Shown here: positions 56,920 through 64,000 of the stretch, one piece after another
How the letters are laid out: each line of letters opens with the position of its first letter
Numbering within the stretch: the first letter of the stretch is position 1
NCBI RefSeq assembly: GCF_000968135.1
Contig: NZ_FO538765.1
Span: 744,001 to 808,000, forward strand
Reading direction: 5' to 3'
DNA: 64,000 bases
From: Magnetospira sp. QH-2
GTDB taxonomy: Bacteria; Pseudomonadota; Alphaproteobacteria; Rhodospirillales; Magnetospiraceae
Translations under genes and position numbers: made by a program
The notes under the pieces: model-generated
What the model was told of the DNA's origin: nothing
The model's database searches: none
The model's input: the letters and a program-made list of their open reading frames with translations, nothing else

Positions 56920-57120
56920 ATGAGAAGAAACGATAGTAAACTTAATACTACTGAAAATCCGAGACCTTCGATGAACCATCCCCTCGTCTCTCGTTTCGAA
57001 GAAACACAACCCGATCCAACCATTGAGCAGACAATCACGGACAGCTTGTTGAGGCAGGCGATGTGTCGCCGCTGCCAGGAAAGACTGGACATGATCCTCG
57101 GCGACGAGGGCGGCAGATAA
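56920..57120 (+). CDS. small hypothetical protein with CxxC, 66 aa
   Basis: A 66-residue frame with a 'CRRCQERL' CxxC pair near its C terminus and an acidic end. Two starts are possible (56920, or 56971 at MNHPL). The ribosome-binding site is weak for both. It could encode a small metal-binding protein. The family is not recognised. Confidence 0.42.
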   Translation: MRRNDSKLNTTENPRPSMNHPLVSRFEETQPDPTIEQTITDSLLRQAMCRRCQERLDMILGDEGGR

Positions 57121-57153
57121 ATACCTCCAGTTACAATAATCTGGAGGACAAAC

Positions 57154-57471
57154 ATGTTGGATTGGAGAGACATCTATACACGCTGCAAAGACCTGGATAT
57201 TTGCCAGAGCCAGTACCAGTTTAGTCGGGAGGTAATGGGGCGAAAGCCAAGTACGTTCTCTGCCGCCATGGCAGAAGATCGAACATTTTCGATGGAAACA
57301 CTCACCCGAAGCTTTGTCCGAATTCAGGACATAATTACGAACAGCGAGGAGGAGGTGGAAACCACCGAAGGAGACGACCGGGAAGCCCTGATCGGTGGGA
57401 TTGAGGACCTGGATGGCATCCTTGATGAGATTTGGCAGGAAATCCGTCAGCGGGTTTATGACGATGAGTGA
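57154..57471 (+). CDS. small acidic protein (DUF6626-like), 105 aa
   Basis: A 105-residue protein with an N-terminal region 'SQYQFSREVMGRKPSTFSAAMAEDR' that reads like a helix-turn-helix for DNA binding. A strongly acidic helical tail follows ('EEEVETTEGDDREALIGGIEDLDGILDEIW'). I recall similar proteins as DUF6626, without certainty. GGAGG precedes the ATG. Its end overlaps the next gene by eight bases. Confidence 0.6.
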   Translation: MLDWRDIYTRCKDLDICQSQYQFSREVMGRKPSTFSAAMAEDRTFSMETLTRSFVRIQDIITNSEEEVETTEGDDREALIGGIEDLDGILDEIWQEIRQRVYDDE

Positions 57472-58414
57472 GCCATGCTTCCGGCCTGATCCGGTGACCG
57501 AGTTGCTGCTCTGGCGATTCATGCGGGGTCATCGCCGCCGGTACAAATTCCAACATGTGGTCACTGGTTTTTCCCTGCCCAATGAGGAGAGGGACACCAG
57601 CATTTTCATCATTCGAGGTTCATTCATGGGTCAAGAGTTCGCTGCTGAGTTTGGCGAACGGTCAACGGACGCCACCCACGGGTGGTGGGTTCGCAATACT
57701 CCGGCTCTCCTTGATTGGATGACGTTCCAACGGCTGAAAACGCCTGAGATTCTTCCCGAGATTCGCCGGTCGGCAAGGGGGACGATCACGGAAGACCATC
57801 GTTTCGTCCATGCCGGGGCCATGGCGTATGGCGTCGCCATCAAATACATCCCGGAATTCTATCAATGGATGATCGATAATCTCGACCCTAGGTTCATTAA
57901 CTTCGTATTGGACCACGAGCAGGACACCGAAGGCCGGGACGCCATTGCTTCGTATCAGTTTACCAATCTGCATGCGAAATGTTTCGTGAGCATTCGCCAG
58001 CGACAGATCGAAGGAAAATGGATTTACCGTCTTCTCCTACCCGTATCCGCCGACCTCGCCACGGCGTTTAACCTGCTGCTGGTCGCCAGAATCAAAGCCC
58101 AGGGTATTGAGATCATCGGGTGCAGTCAGGATGACCGCCATCTGGGAACACGCTGCTCCCCCGACCTGAACGACAGCCTGCTGACCAGTGAAATGAACAA
58201 GCTTTCGCACTGGATTCGTCAAAGAGCGGAAGAGGACTTGACGGTCCTTCAGGAACTATTGGACTGGTCGCCGCCACCGACTCCTAAATTCTTCCCAAGC
58301 AAAGATACGAATGTGGCCCCATTACCCCAGCCAAGCATCATGAATCTTGTTGGAGATATTTTTAAAGGCGAAAGTATTGACGGAATCATAAATTGTGAAA
58401 TCATGAATATATGA
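57464..58414 (+). CDS. unknown protein, 316 aa
   Basis: A 316-residue soluble protein without a recognised domain. It has an aromatic-rich N-terminal half ('RRRYKFQHVVTGFSLPNEER', 'HGWWVRNTPALLDWMTF') and a C-terminal part with 'SADLATAFNLLLVARIKAQG'. I chose the ATG at 57464, overlapping the preceding stop by eight bases. The last 25 codons are AT-rich and followed by AT-rich spacer. Its coupling to the small acidic gene suggests a joint function. Confidence 0.6.
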   Translation: MSEPCFRPDPVTELLLWRFMRGHRRRYKFQHVVTGFSLPNEERDTSIFIIRGSFMGQEFAAEFGERSTDATHGWWVRNTPALLDWMTFQRLKTPEILPEIRRSARGTITEDHRFVHAGAMAYGVAIKYIPEFYQWMIDNLDPRFINFVLDHEQDTEGRDAIASYQFTNLHAKCFVSIRQRQIEGKWIYRLLLPVSADLATAFNLLLVARIKAQGIEIIGCSQDDRHLGTRCSPDLNDSLLTSEMNKLSHWIRQRAEEDLTVLQELLDWSPPPTPKFFPSKDTNVAPLPQPSIMNLVGDIFKGESIDGIINCEIMNI

Positions 58415-58439
58415 TCGATTTTTATTAATGGAGTCGTCA

Positions 58440-58880
58440 ATGAAATTCAAATTGAGTTCGACAAAACGTCCCTCGGCAGTCGAACGCCGCAAGAAAAACC
58501 CGCGTGATATCGTGACGGACGGCATCGATGTTCAGATCGAGTCCATCCAGGCCGCTGAAAAGGGCGAGGTGTTCACCGTGACCCGTCATCGGTACTTCGA
58601 TGTGACCGAAGATGGCGTCACGAAGAAGGTAAAAAAGGAAATCCAGTCCAAACCGAAGCAGTGGTGGTGGCAGGATGGCGACCTGTTCCTGACCGAAATC
58701 CGCTACGGTTCTTCCGCCGTCGTTCAGCTTGAGGAAGGTATGCCCAGCATCGAATGCGGCAAGTCCTTGAAGGACGTGATTAAAACCCTCGAAGAGATCA
58801 AGAAAGCCGTCTTGGTCGGGGAGTTCGACGACCGCATTGCCGTCGCCCGTCAGCAAGCATCCCGCAAGAAGACGGCGTAG
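58440..58880 (+). CDS. unknown protein (DUF6641-like), 146 aa
   Basis: A 146-residue basic protein. An N-terminal 'STKRPSAVERRKKNPRD' is followed by beta strands with a 'KPKQWWWQDGDLFLTEIRYGS' tryptophan cluster and a C-terminal helix ('SLKDVIKTLEEIKKAVLVGEFDD'). I recall this layout as DUF6641, a family of phages and ICEs, with modest certainty. I chose the ATG at 58440 with GGAG six bases upstream. It ends one base before the convergent methyltransferase gene. Confidence 0.65.
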   Translation: MKFKLSSTKRPSAVERRKKNPRDIVTDGIDVQIESIQAAEKGEVFTVTRHRYFDVTEDGVTKKVKKEIQSKPKQWWWQDGDLFLTEIRYGSSAVVQLEEGMPSIECGKSLKDVIKTLEEIKKAVLVGEFDDRIAVARQQASRKKTA

Positions 58881-60530
58881 CTACGCCGCCTTCCTGTTCG
58901 CCCTGGCGGCGGCAATCCGTTGTTCGGCGAGCTTGATGAACTTCCCTTCGAGTTCGAAGCCCAGATAGCGACGATCCAGTTCGACCGCAGCAACTCCCGT
59001 CGTCCCCGACCCCATGAAGGGATCGAGAACGAGGTCACCTTCACCGCTGTAAAGCTTGATCAGACGGCGGGGAAGTTCGACGGGGAATGGGACGGGATGA
59101 CCAACACGGGTTGCCTTCTCAGGAGTAATGTTCCAGATCGAGCGGGTTAAATCGGCGAAATCGTCGCTGGAAATCGGTTTGATCCCTCGATACCGGTCAC
59201 GCAGATCGGTGCGGCAGTAATCCCCTTTTGAGAAGACAAGCACGTACTCGTGAACATCCCGCAGTACCGGATTGGACGGCTTCCCATGCGACCCCCACCC
59301 AAAACCGGCAACGCCTCCGCCCTTGTTCCAGATGATTTCTCCACGAGGCAAGAAACCGACTTCCTCCATCATCAAATGGATATGGGCGGTCAAAGGAATA
59401 TAGGGCGAGCGACCCGTGTTGTTGATGTTGATACAGACCCGGCCACCTACAACGGTGACCCGATGGATTTCCACGAACACCTTGCGAAGCCAATCCAGGT
59501 AGTCGTCGAACGGACGGTCGTCGTCGGTGTTTTCGCCATACCCGATCCCCACGTTGTACGGTGGCGAGGTGACTGTCAGATGGATCGAATCGTCCGGCAA
59601 CAGCGACATGTCCTCGCAGGACTGGTTGAAAACACAGTCCATGAGAGGGCGGGCATCGTTGTCGTTCGCCACGGCAGGGACTGGTTCAGGCAATCGCTCC
59701 CCGATCTGGCGGGCATAGATATCGAGCAGAGGCGTCTGGTAGGTCGGAATGATCACTTCTTGCCCTTGCTGATTTCCACTCACGGAATAGCCGACTTGAT
59801 GGACAATCGGGCGGTGCTGGGAGAAAGCCTCTCGAACTGTCCGTGAATCGTTCAAGGTAATCAGAACATCGTGCTGGCATGCCTCGACGGCTAGAGTGAA
59901 GCCCTCCAGGTCGAAATCCCCGAATTCATACATCCGATTGCCGACTTCTTCGTATGGAGGATCGGCGAAACAGAACACGTCGTTTCCCGGAGCCGACAGA
60001 ACATCGCGGTAGTCTTGGCAGGTGATATGGATGCCTTGCAGCAGTTCAGAGAAACCGTTGAGGCGTTCGATCTTCGACCGGGTGACCGCCTCGCCCGCTT
60101 CGACCCGCTTGCGAGCGAATCCGTATCCTGTGTTTTTTGTTCCCCGCACGATCTGGTGCTTCAAGAACGTTGCGACTGCCGTATCCATCAAGTCTTCGCT
60201 TTCGTTCCAGTCGAGCCATTGGCGGTACAGGTCTTCCGAGCCACCGCCATGAATATCGTAGAGGTACAGGAGACGACCGATCAGGTCTGCCGGTTGCTGC
60301 TGCAAAATGTTGTGGAAAGCGAAGACCTGCGGATCGAGGTCGTTGATCCAATACCGTTCGCAAGGATGATGGCGGCGGATATGGAAGAACATCGCCGCTC
60401 CACCCGCGAAACACTCACGGTATTCGCGGTAGCCATCGGGACGCAGCCCCGACAGCGTTTCCGCCATCTTTGCTTTACCACCGGGGTAGGCGAGCGGCGT
60501 GCGTTGATGATCAGCCAATCGTATCAACAT
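58881..60530 (-). CDS. bifunctional DNA methyltransferase: D12 (Dam-like) domain plus beta-class N4/N6 domain
   Basis: A 549-residue protein containing two complete-looking methyltransferase domains in one frame. Domain 1 (about 1-285) is D12-class adenine type: 'YPGGKAK' (15-21), 'ECFAGGAAMF' (39-48), catalytic DPPY at 190-193. Domain 2 (about 295-545) is beta-class with the catalytic motif first, 'TSPPYN' (321-326), and the AdoMet motif last, 'LDPFMGSGTTG' (502-512). A linker with ANDND joins them. I chose the ATG at 60530, which shares one base with the stop of the upstream paralogue. Specificities cannot be read. Confidence 0.85.
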   Translation of the reverse strand: MLIRLADHQRTPLAYPGGKAKMAETLSGLRPDGYREYRECFAGGAAMFFHIRRHHPCERYWINDLDPQVFAFHNILQQQPADLIGRLLYLYDIHGGGSEDLYRQWLDWNESEDLMDTAVATFLKHQIVRGTKNTGYGFARKRVEAGEAVTRSKIERLNGFSELLQGIHITCQDYRDVLSAPGNDVFCFADPPYEEVGNRMYEFGDFDLEGFTLAVEACQHDVLITLNDSRTVREAFSQHRPIVHQVGYSVSGNQQGQEVIIPTYQTPLLDIYARQIGERLPEPVPAVANDNDARPLMDCVFNQSCEDMSLLPDDSIHLTVTSPPYNVGIGYGENTDDDRPFDDYLDWLRKVFVEIHRVTVVGGRVCININNTGRSPYIPLTAHIHLMMEEVGFLPRGEIIWNKGGGVAGFGWGSHGKPSNPVLRDVHEYVLVFSKGDYCRTDLRDRYRGIKPISSDDFADLTRSIWNITPEKATRVGHPVPFPVELPRRLIKLYSGEGDLVLDPFMGSGTTGVAAVELDRRYLGFELEGKFIKLAEQRIAAARANRKAA

Positions 60531-62188
60531 TACGCCGCCTCCTTCATCGCCGGTTTGGTGGCTTTCCGTTTGACGCCGATGCGGCGGAACTCGTCGGCTT
60601 CGATCAACCACTCGACCGGAGTCACGACACTGGGCCGGGTCGTGATCTTCGACCAATGGTGCTTGATCGGAATATCGGGAATGGTCGGATGGGAGCGATC
60701 CGCCACGTGGAGCATTCCCGGTAAAGCCGAATTGAAATAGTCGGTGAACGGACGGTGATTGCCCCAGATGACCAGGGCGAGGCCCTCGGGAAAGGCGGTC
60801 TTGGCGGTTTGCAAGTCGCCGATACGCCCTTTGCGGAACTTGACCTTGCCGTGGAAGAACCAGACTTTCGCATGATAGGCGACGTAGTGTTGCCAATAGC
60901 GGTTATGCTGACGAGCCGGAATCAAGCCGACAATGCTTTCGCATGCAGGAGCCTTGCAGCGAGCAGCGTCCCTGGTCGGGGCATTGGGAAATTCGCCGCA
61001 CCAAGTGGACTCCGCTGCCTTCTTCAGCCAAGGCTTCAGATCGTTGAAAGGCGGATTGATGAACATCCGACCCTGCCACGGTTGGGTCAAGCCGTCATCT
61101 TCGACGGTATAGTGGCGGTTCGCCCAAACAGGGGCCTGCGGTCCCTTGATCGGCGAACAGGGATCAATGTCAAACGGTTGGTCGCCATTGGCGGCGTACA
61201 GATGATCCAGAATCCAATCCGGCGTGTACCACTCGGGGTTACGCTTTCCCCGTTTCGGGTCGAGGAACAGTTTTTGCGTGTCTTCACCGACCGGCACGGA
61301 TTTAGGCAATTCGCGGATGTTGTCGTTTGCCGGAGCTTCCAGATCAAACAGCGGCTCTCCAATCTGGCGGGCGTAGACCGAGTACAGCGGAGCATCATAG
61401 TTCGCCGCCAGGAGTTCTGCCTTTTCTGAATGTTCGCCCATGCTGCTGTGATAGGTCCGCAGGATGGGTTTCATGTCGGCGAAGCGTAAGCGGTTCGCGG
61501 GACTGTCGTTGACCTTCACGAGGCAATCGTGGGAGCAGTTACGGACCAAGGCGGAAAGTTCCTCCAAGTCCTCTTCACCGAACGGGTACATGGTAGGGCC
61601 AACGTCTTCGAACGGCGGATCAGCATAGTTGAGAACGCCGTCACCCGGTTCCGCCAACACGTCGCGGTAATCCAAATTGGTGATCTTCACGCCTTGGAGA
61701 AGCTCAGAGAAGCCGAGGATGTTGTCGATGAAATGCTTCTTCACCCCACGACCTTCGCGGACATAGCTCGGATTGTAACCGGATTTCCCGTTGGTTCCCC
61801 CGTAGTCCAGGCGATTGCGAACCCAGAATCCCGCCGCCGCCTCGATGGCGTCGTCGGAACCGACCATGCTTTCGGCCAGCTTGAACAGGTCCTCGCTGCC
61901 GAGGCCATGTTCGCCTCGGATGGCGTGCAGACGGCCAACCAGATCGTCGGCCCGATCCCGGACCATGGTCCAGAAGTTGACCAGATGAGGGTCAAGGTCG
62001 TTCCACCAAAAACGCTCGGCAAGACCGCGACGGATCATGGTGAAGGTCATAGAGGCTCCACCGCCGAAGGCTTCGCGGAATTCCGTGACCACGGTCGGAC
62101 GCAGGTTCACCTTCAAGTCGGCGGTGCGATAGTCCCCACCGGCATTGCGGAGGGAACTGGAGCAGGTATCGTGGAGGCGGACAAGCAT
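60530..62188 (-). CDS. bifunctional DNA methyltransferase: D12 (Dam-like) domain plus phage N6-adenine domain
   Basis: A 552-residue protein whose residues 1-285 align almost without gaps to domain 1 of the next gene: 'GFSELLQG', 'DYRDVL', DPPF at 190-193, 'YARQIGE' near 272-278. In this copy the PGGK motif is replaced by 'NAGGDYR'. The C-terminal domain (about 310-552) is different. It begins 'NPEWYTPDWILDHLY' and has 'FDIDPCSP' and NPPF at 378-381, matching phage-type DNA N6-adenine methyltransferases (PF05869-like). The start overlaps the preceding gene by one base. Whether both domains are active is unknown. Confidence 0.83.
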   Translation of the reverse strand: MLVRLHDTCSSSLRNAGGDYRTADLKVNLRPTVVTEFREAFGGGASMTFTMIRRGLAERFWWNDLDPHLVNFWTMVRDRADDLVGRLHAIRGEHGLGSEDLFKLAESMVGSDDAIEAAAGFWVRNRLDYGGTNGKSGYNPSYVREGRGVKKHFIDNILGFSELLQGVKITNLDYRDVLAEPGDGVLNYADPPFEDVGPTMYPFGEEDLEELSALVRNCSHDCLVKVNDSPANRLRFADMKPILRTYHSSMGEHSEKAELLAANYDAPLYSVYARQIGEPLFDLEAPANDNIRELPKSVPVGEDTQKLFLDPKRGKRNPEWYTPDWILDHLYAANGDQPFDIDPCSPIKGPQAPVWANRHYTVEDDGLTQPWQGRMFINPPFNDLKPWLKKAAESTWCGEFPNAPTRDAARCKAPACESIVGLIPARQHNRYWQHYVAYHAKVWFFHGKVKFRKGRIGDLQTAKTAFPEGLALVIWGNHRPFTDYFNSALPGMLHVADRSHPTIPDIPIKHHWSKITTRPSVVTPVEWLIEADEFRRIGVKRKATKPAMKEAA

Positions 62189-62832
62189 TATGCGGCCTCC
62201 TTCTCATCGTCGTTGGCGGCGAGGAATGCCGCCACGGCGGTCTCGTCGCTCTCGACCACACGCAGCACGGTGATCGAGCCGTCCTCGGCGATCTCGCCCA
62301 GGAGCAGGACCTTGCGGGCGGAACCCTTCGGAGCGGGAGAGATTTCCATGATGTCGGCGGACGGGGATGCCGTGAATTCGTCGTTGGCGACGCTCGGGGT
62401 AGCGGCGGCGGTCTTGGCGGTCGGCACCGACGCCTTGCGGGCGGCGTGATACTGCTTGACGCAATGATCAACGCCGCCGTTGGCGAGGTAGGTCTCAGCC
62501 ATCTCGACCGGCACGCCCGCCTCGTCCAGGTGGGCGAGGACCAGCGACCAGTTGCCGTGCTTGCGGCGGTGATCGTACTTGAAGTCGCTGAGATTGTGGA
62601 ACACGAGCTTGATGACCAGCAGGGCGAGCGGTTCGCTCGCCTGCCCGGTGACACGCACACCCGCCTCGGTGGCGAGGGCGACGAATGCGTCGGGTGACTG
62701 CTTGGCGGTCAGGTACAGGTCGCACGCATGAGCCAGGACCTGATACAGAGCCGCATGGCTGCCGTCGAGGGCGACGGCATAGGCGTTGACGCTGGCGATG
62801 GTTGTGGTGAGTTTGTCATGAAGCTGGGTCAT
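62188..62832 (-). CDS. unknown protein, 214 aa, phage/ICE type
   Basis: A 214-residue protein directly upstream of the two methyltransferases, sharing one base with the second. It has a helical N-terminal domain ('LYQVLAHACDLYLTAKQS', 'HRRKHGNWSLVLAHLDEAG'), an alanine/serine/proline linker (about 135-165) and a small C-terminal beta region ('KVLLLGEIAEDGSITVLRVVESDE'). GGAGGAG precedes the ATG at 62832. It may be an accessory of the DNA modification operon; no family is known to me. Confidence 0.65.
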   Translation of the reverse strand: MTQLHDKLTTTIASVNAYAVALDGSHAALYQVLAHACDLYLTAKQSPDAFVALATEAGVRVTGQASEPLALLVIKLVFHNLSDFKYDHRRKHGNWSLVLAHLDEAGVPVEMAETYLANGGVDHCVKQYHAARKASVPTAKTAAATPSVANDEFTASPSADIMEISPAPKGSARKVLLLGEIAEDGSITVLRVVESDETAVAAFLAANDDEKEAA

Positions 62833-62846
62833 ATCGATCTCCTCCA

Positions 62847-63011
62847 TCAAGCCGCCGCCTTGAGGGCGGCTGCGGCAGGTTCACAATTGAGGGGATCGTT
62901 ATCGTTGGCGGCGATGGGAGCCGGGGCGGTCTTGCTGACCGTGGGGGCGATCCAGGTGATCGCAGGGGCGTTCAGAGCGGTGTTCTTGGTGATTTCGAGA
63001 TGCTTCGTCAT
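62847..63011 (-). CDS. small Ala/Pro/Thr-rich protein, 54 aa
   Basis: A 54-residue low-complexity protein (MTKHLEITKNTALNAPAI... ending AAALKAAA) with AGGAGG before the ATG at 63011. It contains 'AANDND', a string also found in the linkers of the two downstream methyltransferases. It is the first gene of the leftward modification operon. Function is unknown and it may be a leader-type peptide. Confidence 0.55.
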   Translation of the reverse strand: MTKHLEITKNTALNAPAITWIAPTVSKTAPAPIAANDNDPLNCEPAAAALKAAA

Positions 63012-63063
63012 GGAGTCCTCCTGTTGTTCAAGATGACTCCATGGGATCACAGATCCAGAATCC

Positions 63064-63109
63064 GTCAATACTGAGCAGATCGAAAATATTTCTCTCCGAA
63101 AGTATTGAC
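63064..63109. repeat. inverted repeat in the promoter region of the modification operon
   Basis: GTCAATACT (63064-63072) and AGTATTGAC (63101-63109) form an inverted pair with 28 bases between them. They sit 50-100 bases upstream of the 54-residue gene, in the 145-base AT-rich gap to the recombinase. They are candidate operator sites or part of the recombinase's own DNA site. Confidence 0.5.
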
Positions 63110-63156
63110 ACGAAAATTGTCCAACAAATATCCGGGCCTAGCCGAGAATTTTTTTC

Positions 63157-64000
63157 TCAATTTTGTAGCCGCTTATGCCGCCCCCAGTTCGCGAAGTAGG
63201 TCTTCAGCTTCTCCGCAGTTTCCAAGTCTGGGGGAGGTAGCATATCTTCGCCGGTAACCAAATTCTGGAGGTGGAAAGGCAAAACGATGGGGCTGAATGG
63301 CTCCTGTTTTTCCTGTCGAAGGTCCCGATCATTTTCCGCATGTAGGTAGAACCGCTCTAGCATGCGAAACGACGTTCCCATCCATCGGCGAACCTTGTCG
63401 GCGGGAACTTCTTCATATGCTCGTTCCGTCGCATAGGTATGCCTCCAGGAGTAATAGGCCAGTTCCTCGGACATGCCCCCTGTATCACGCATGCCTGCCA
63501 GATCAAGCAAGGTCCTGAAGGAACGATTGGCTTTCTTGATCTGCGTGCCGTCCGGGTTATGAAAGATGTAGTCACTCGGTTCGGTGTCGTGCTTGTCGAA
63601 GTGGCGATAGACTTTCTGGATTTCGCTCAACAGGCTTGCGAAACCGGCAAGAGGCACGACGATCCGGGCGTGCTTCTTGTTCTTGCAATGGCGGGGCTTC
63701 AGGTCGATGCCAAAACTGACTCCACCCTGTGTATCGAATCCTTCAACGAGATCGGAGAACCGCAGCTTCTTTACCTCTGACGGACGACATCCCGTCAAGT
63801 AGATGAACATCATCATGTAATGGCAGAGAATCCATGGGCGTTTCGTCGGCTCGTGCGGACATCGCAGAATGCGACGGATCGAGTATTCCTGAAGCCGAAC
63901 AACCTCGTCTCGATCAAAGGCACCCCTCCGATCTCCTTCGCCTTCGAGCTTTGGGAACTCTGGAACCTGGGTCTTGCTGAGGTATTTCCGGCTGACCGCC
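63157..64000 (-). CDS. tyrosine recombinase/integrase, C-terminal part (runs off the window)
   Basis: The visible 280 residues form the catalytic domain and remain open to the window edge, so the N terminus is missing. Motifs are 'YLTGCRPSEVKKLRFSDL' (first arginine), 'LAYYSWRHTYATERA' (box II, with tyrosine in place of the usual first histidine), 'VRRWMGTSFRMLERFYLHAE' (histidine/tryptophan position and nucleophilic tyrosine). This is a phage/ICE-type integrase and could be the enzyme that inserted the island, or a nested element's own. Confidence 0.88.
   Translation of the reverse strand, partial: AVSRKYLSKTQVPEFPKLEGEGDRRGAFDRDEVVRLQEYSIRRILRCPHEPTKRPWILCHYMMMFIYLTGCRPSEVKKLRFSDLVEGFDTQGGVSFGIDLKPRHCKNKKHARIVVPLAGFASLLSEIQKVYRHFDKHDTEPSDYIFHNPDGTQIKKANRSFRTLLDLAGMRDTGGMSEELAYYSWRHTYATERAYEEVPADKVRRWMGTSFRMLERFYLHAENDRDLRQEKQEPFSPIVLPFHLQNLVTGEDMLPPPDLETAEKLKTYFANWGRHKRLQN

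Larger units (their letters stand above)
37545..64000. mobile_element. candidate genomic island at tRNA-Val, right end outside the window
   Basis: Everything right of tRNA-Val differs from the left side. AT content is higher, there are many short unknown genes, and there are restriction, toxin-antitoxin and phage-type genes. A serine resolvase is present, as is a tyrosine recombinase crossing the window edge. Integration into the 3' end of a tRNA gene is a common pattern for such elements. No second copy of the tRNA 3' end was found up to 64000, so the right junction and the true size are unknown. It may be a composite of several insertions. Confidence 0.6.

Overview
The window is high-GC alphaproteobacterial DNA, most likely from the Rhodospirillales (Magnetospirillum-like). 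The evidence is a complete Urt/urease locus, a two-subunit glycine decarboxylase behind a tandem glycine riboswitch, glmU-glmS adjacency, and small alphaproteobacterial families (DUF6111-like, DUF1285, the 'tryptophan synthase beta-like' small protein). No species can be named from sequence alone. All product names rest on reading motifs and recalling families; no search was run.

Region 1 (1-7.7 kb) is one tightly packed transcription unit: the tail of urtB, then urtC-urtD-urtE (high-affinity urea ABC importer), ureD, ureA, ureB, ureC, ureE, ureF and ureG. It ends at a clear hairpin terminator. Region 2 (7.7-20.8 kb) is chromosomal housekeeping. It holds a carboxymuconolactone-decarboxylase/Rieske fusion, a leftward group (cca, DUF6111-like, Nudix, DUF1285), a four-gene MoxR/DUF58/DUF4159/VWA envelope-type operon, a pirin, and several small conserved or unknown genes. 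Region 3 (20.8-30.4 kb) starts with a 161-bp MITE-like element. Next come gcvT-gcvH-gcvPA-gcvPB reading left from a glycine riboswitch, a lipoprotein, a gabD-type dehydrogenase, a cysteine-rich small protein, a periplasmic PDZ protein and a GT4 glycosyltransferase.

Region 4 (30.4-33.4 kb) is an isolated five-gene cassette that looks like phage virion or tail genes without any phage replication, packaging or integration genes. A palindromic repeat lies on its left and a shortened copy of the same repeat on its right. Region 5 (33.4-37.4 kb) is glmS, glmU and a phosphoglycolate phosphatase, followed by tRNA-Val(CAC).

Region 6 (37.5 kb to the window end) looks like a genomic island starting at the 3' end of tRNA-Val. 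Composition is less GC-rich, gene order is unlike a core chromosome, and a tyrosine recombinase gene runs off the right edge. Its left half is a defence cluster: HTH-ImmA/PIN toxin-antitoxin-like pair, HEPN-like protein, resolvase, and a type I restriction-modification operon. That operon contains an HsdS fused to a nuclease-like domain and two extra genes between hsdS and hsdR. It is followed by an Mrr-like endonuclease and a deoxyribosyltransferase/TIR-like protein with an XRE regulator. Its right half looks phage- or ICE-derived: a possible HUH protein, several unknown genes, and two adjacent bifunctional DNA methyltransferases. The two enzymes share a duplicated D12-type N-terminal domain but carry two different C-terminal methyltransferase domains. 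The most unusual content is this methyltransferase pair, the modified type I operon, and the orphan virion-like cassette.
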